A stretch of DNA of 64,000 bases, from assembly GCA_021604865.1 (NCBI GenBank), contig BQJU01000027.1, positions 1 to 64,000 of the forward strand, written 5' to 3'. This DNA comes from Saprospiraceae bacterium (GTDB taxonomy: Bacteria; Bacteroidota; Bacteroidia; Chitinophagales; Saprospiraceae). Under the pieces are notes generated by a model, which was given only the letters and a program-made list of their open reading frames with translations, searched no databases and was not told the origin of the DNA. The position numbers were made by a program, and so were the translations under genes. Positions 63,059-64,000 of the stretch are shown here, piece by piece (within the stretch, counting starts at the first letter, position 1; the number at the start of each line of letters is the position of its first letter).

Positions 63059-63757
63059 CTATCGTCTACTCATTGCCTGGTAGCGCAATAAAAAGTATAA
63101 GAACATTACAAGTGCTGAAAGTGCTGCCGAAACATAAGTCATGGCTGCCCACCAAAGAGCATCTTTGGCACCGGCATATTCGGCTCCCTTGGCAGCACTG
63201 CTCTCCTCCAGCCAGGCCAGTGCCCGCCGGCTTGCATCAAACTCTACCGGGAGGGTAATCAAACTAAAGAGAGCCGTGACACCAAAAGTGACCATGGTGA
63301 TCAACATCATTGTGGAACCGCCATTGACACCAAAGGCGCCAAGAGCAAACAAAAGTAAAAATTGCTGAGCCTTTGCCGCCAGATTGACTACGGGTACAAT
63401 AGCAGAGCGTAGCTTGAGCCAAACATAGGCGTTAGCATGTTGTACGGCATGGCCACATTCGTGGGCTGCTACTGCTGCTGCAGCCACACTACGATCTCGA
63501 TAAACATTGGGGCTTAATTTGACTGTTTTGGTCAGCGGGTTATAATGATCCGATAAAAAGCCCTGCCCCTCCTCGATTTTTACATCATGGATGCCATAAT
63601 AATCCAGCATGGCCTGAGCAATTTCCCTGCCACTGCGGCCAGAGCTCATTGGCACTTGGCTGTAGTGCTTAAATTTAGCTTTCAAGCGATTGCTCAAAAA
63701 CATGCCGACTAGCGAAAAAAGGCCGGTAATGATAATATACCCCATATAGGAGCCCAT
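63059..63757 (-). CDS. YugP-like membrane zinc metallopeptidase
   Basis: The protein has 232 aa. It begins with a membrane helix (YIIITGLFSLVGMFLSNRL), has the zinc motif AAHECGHAVQHANAY (HExxH), and ends with two or three further helices (LSALVMFLYFLLRYQAM). This fits the neutral zinc metallopeptidase family related to Bacillus YugP. The substrate is unknown. It lies upstream of frr on the same strand. Confidence 0.88.
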   Translation of the reverse strand: MGSYMGYIIITGLFSLVGMFLSNRLKAKFKHYSQVPMSSGRSGREIAQAMLDYYGIHDVKIEEGQGFLSDHYNPLTKTVKLSPNVYRDRSVAAAAVAAHECGHAVQHANAYVWLKLRSAIVPVVNLAAKAQQFLLLFALGAFGVNGGSTMMLITMVTFGVTALFSLITLPVEFDASRRALAWLEESSAAKGAEYAGAKDALWWAAMTYVSAALSALVMFLYFLLRYQAMSRR

Positions 63758-63823
63758 AGTTAACAGTTTATGTTAGTGGTCTGTCAAACCCAAGTTGCCG
63801 GATAATCTATGGCGTCTTAGGCA

Positions 63824-63858
63824 TACAAAAAAAATGCAGATACCTTACCCGGCATCTG
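63824..63858 (-). terminator. Intrinsic terminator of serS
   Basis: On the minus strand CAGATGCC pairs with GGTATCTG (one GU pair) and is followed by a run of eight T residues. It lies 16 bp beyond the stop codon of serS. Confidence 0.85.
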
Positions 63859-63873
63859 AAGGTTGACAACCCA

Positions 63874-64000
63874 CTAGTTAAGCAATTCAAACCCCGTATA
63901 TGTTTGCAAGACCTTAGGAATTTTTATTCCTTCGGGAGTTTGGTTGTTTTCCAACAATGCTGCAATAATGCGGGCCAGAGCCAGGGCACTGCCATTAAGG
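63874..64000 (-). CDS. serS: Seryl-tRNA synthetase, C-terminal end (partial)
   Basis: Only the last 42 codons are in the window. They read [20 protein letters not shown], continuing [20 protein letters not shown] and a TAG stop. The NGSALA block is motif 3 of class II synthetases, holding residues for ATP binding. The 5' part lies beyond the window. Confidence 0.93.
   Translation of the reverse strand, partial: LNGSALALARIIAALLENNQTPEGIKIPKVLQTYTGFELLN

Overview
The window looks like part of a chromosome from a Bacteroidota member of the Saprospiria type (Lewinella, Haliscomenobacter or Saprospira relatives). The evidence is large secreted adhesin-like proteins with SprB-type repeats and type IX secretion (T9SS) C-terminal sorting domains, SusC/SusD pairs, a MurF-alanine racemase fusion, a Bacteroidota-type DnaE, and promoters of the TTG-N19..21-TAnnTTTG kind. 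No rRNA, tRNA or CRISPR array was found.

Layout. 1-10 kb: a dispersed repeat, rlpA, a small secreted dockerin-like protein, and three tandem paralogues on the minus strand that carry cohesin, dockerin-like and T9SS sorting modules. 10-14 kb: a 482-aa helical protein, then a host repeat split by a degraded insertion sequence and by a MITE. 14-24 kb: two more giant T9SS surface proteins and a second, divergently transcribed 482-aa paralogue. 24-31 kb: a SusC-SusD-SusF-like outer-membrane uptake operon with five starch-binding-like modules. 31-37 kb: two thioredoxin-like lipoproteins, a GxxExxY remnant, a VapBC-type toxin-antitoxin pair and dnaE. 37-38 kb: a tandem block of the same hairpin-rich repeat. 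38-48.5 kb: an accessory island. 48.5-64 kb: mostly housekeeping and envelope genes (MFS transporter, NamZ-like muramidase, a three-gene PPIase/chaperone operon, murF-alr, gcvH, VanZ-like, TonB, a TPR protein, rpmH, frr, a zinc peptidase and the 3' end of serS).

The most interesting stretch is 38.1-48.4 kb. It holds a three-part protein (effector-associated-like N-terminus, pseudokinase lacking the HRD Asp and DFG, C-terminal globin-like domain), a truncated second copy of that gene's 5' end with its promoter and hairpin, a same-strand cluster with a pentein/arginine-deiminase-like enzyme, a subtilase whose catalytic Ser and oxyanion Asn are replaced, and two unknown proteins. A further gene joins a similar effector-associated-like N-terminus to a putative phage abortive-infection (AbiC-type) domain. 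The common N-terminal module makes a defence or conflict-signalling role the best hypothesis, but this is inference from sequence.

A second theme is non-coding. A family of about 400-bp repeats (11.6-14.2 and 37.2-38.1 kb) is built from short hairpins whose stems differ by compensatory changes. Both transposable elements at 11.7-13.5 kb inserted into the same short site of this repeat, and intact copies elsewhere in the window show the empty site.
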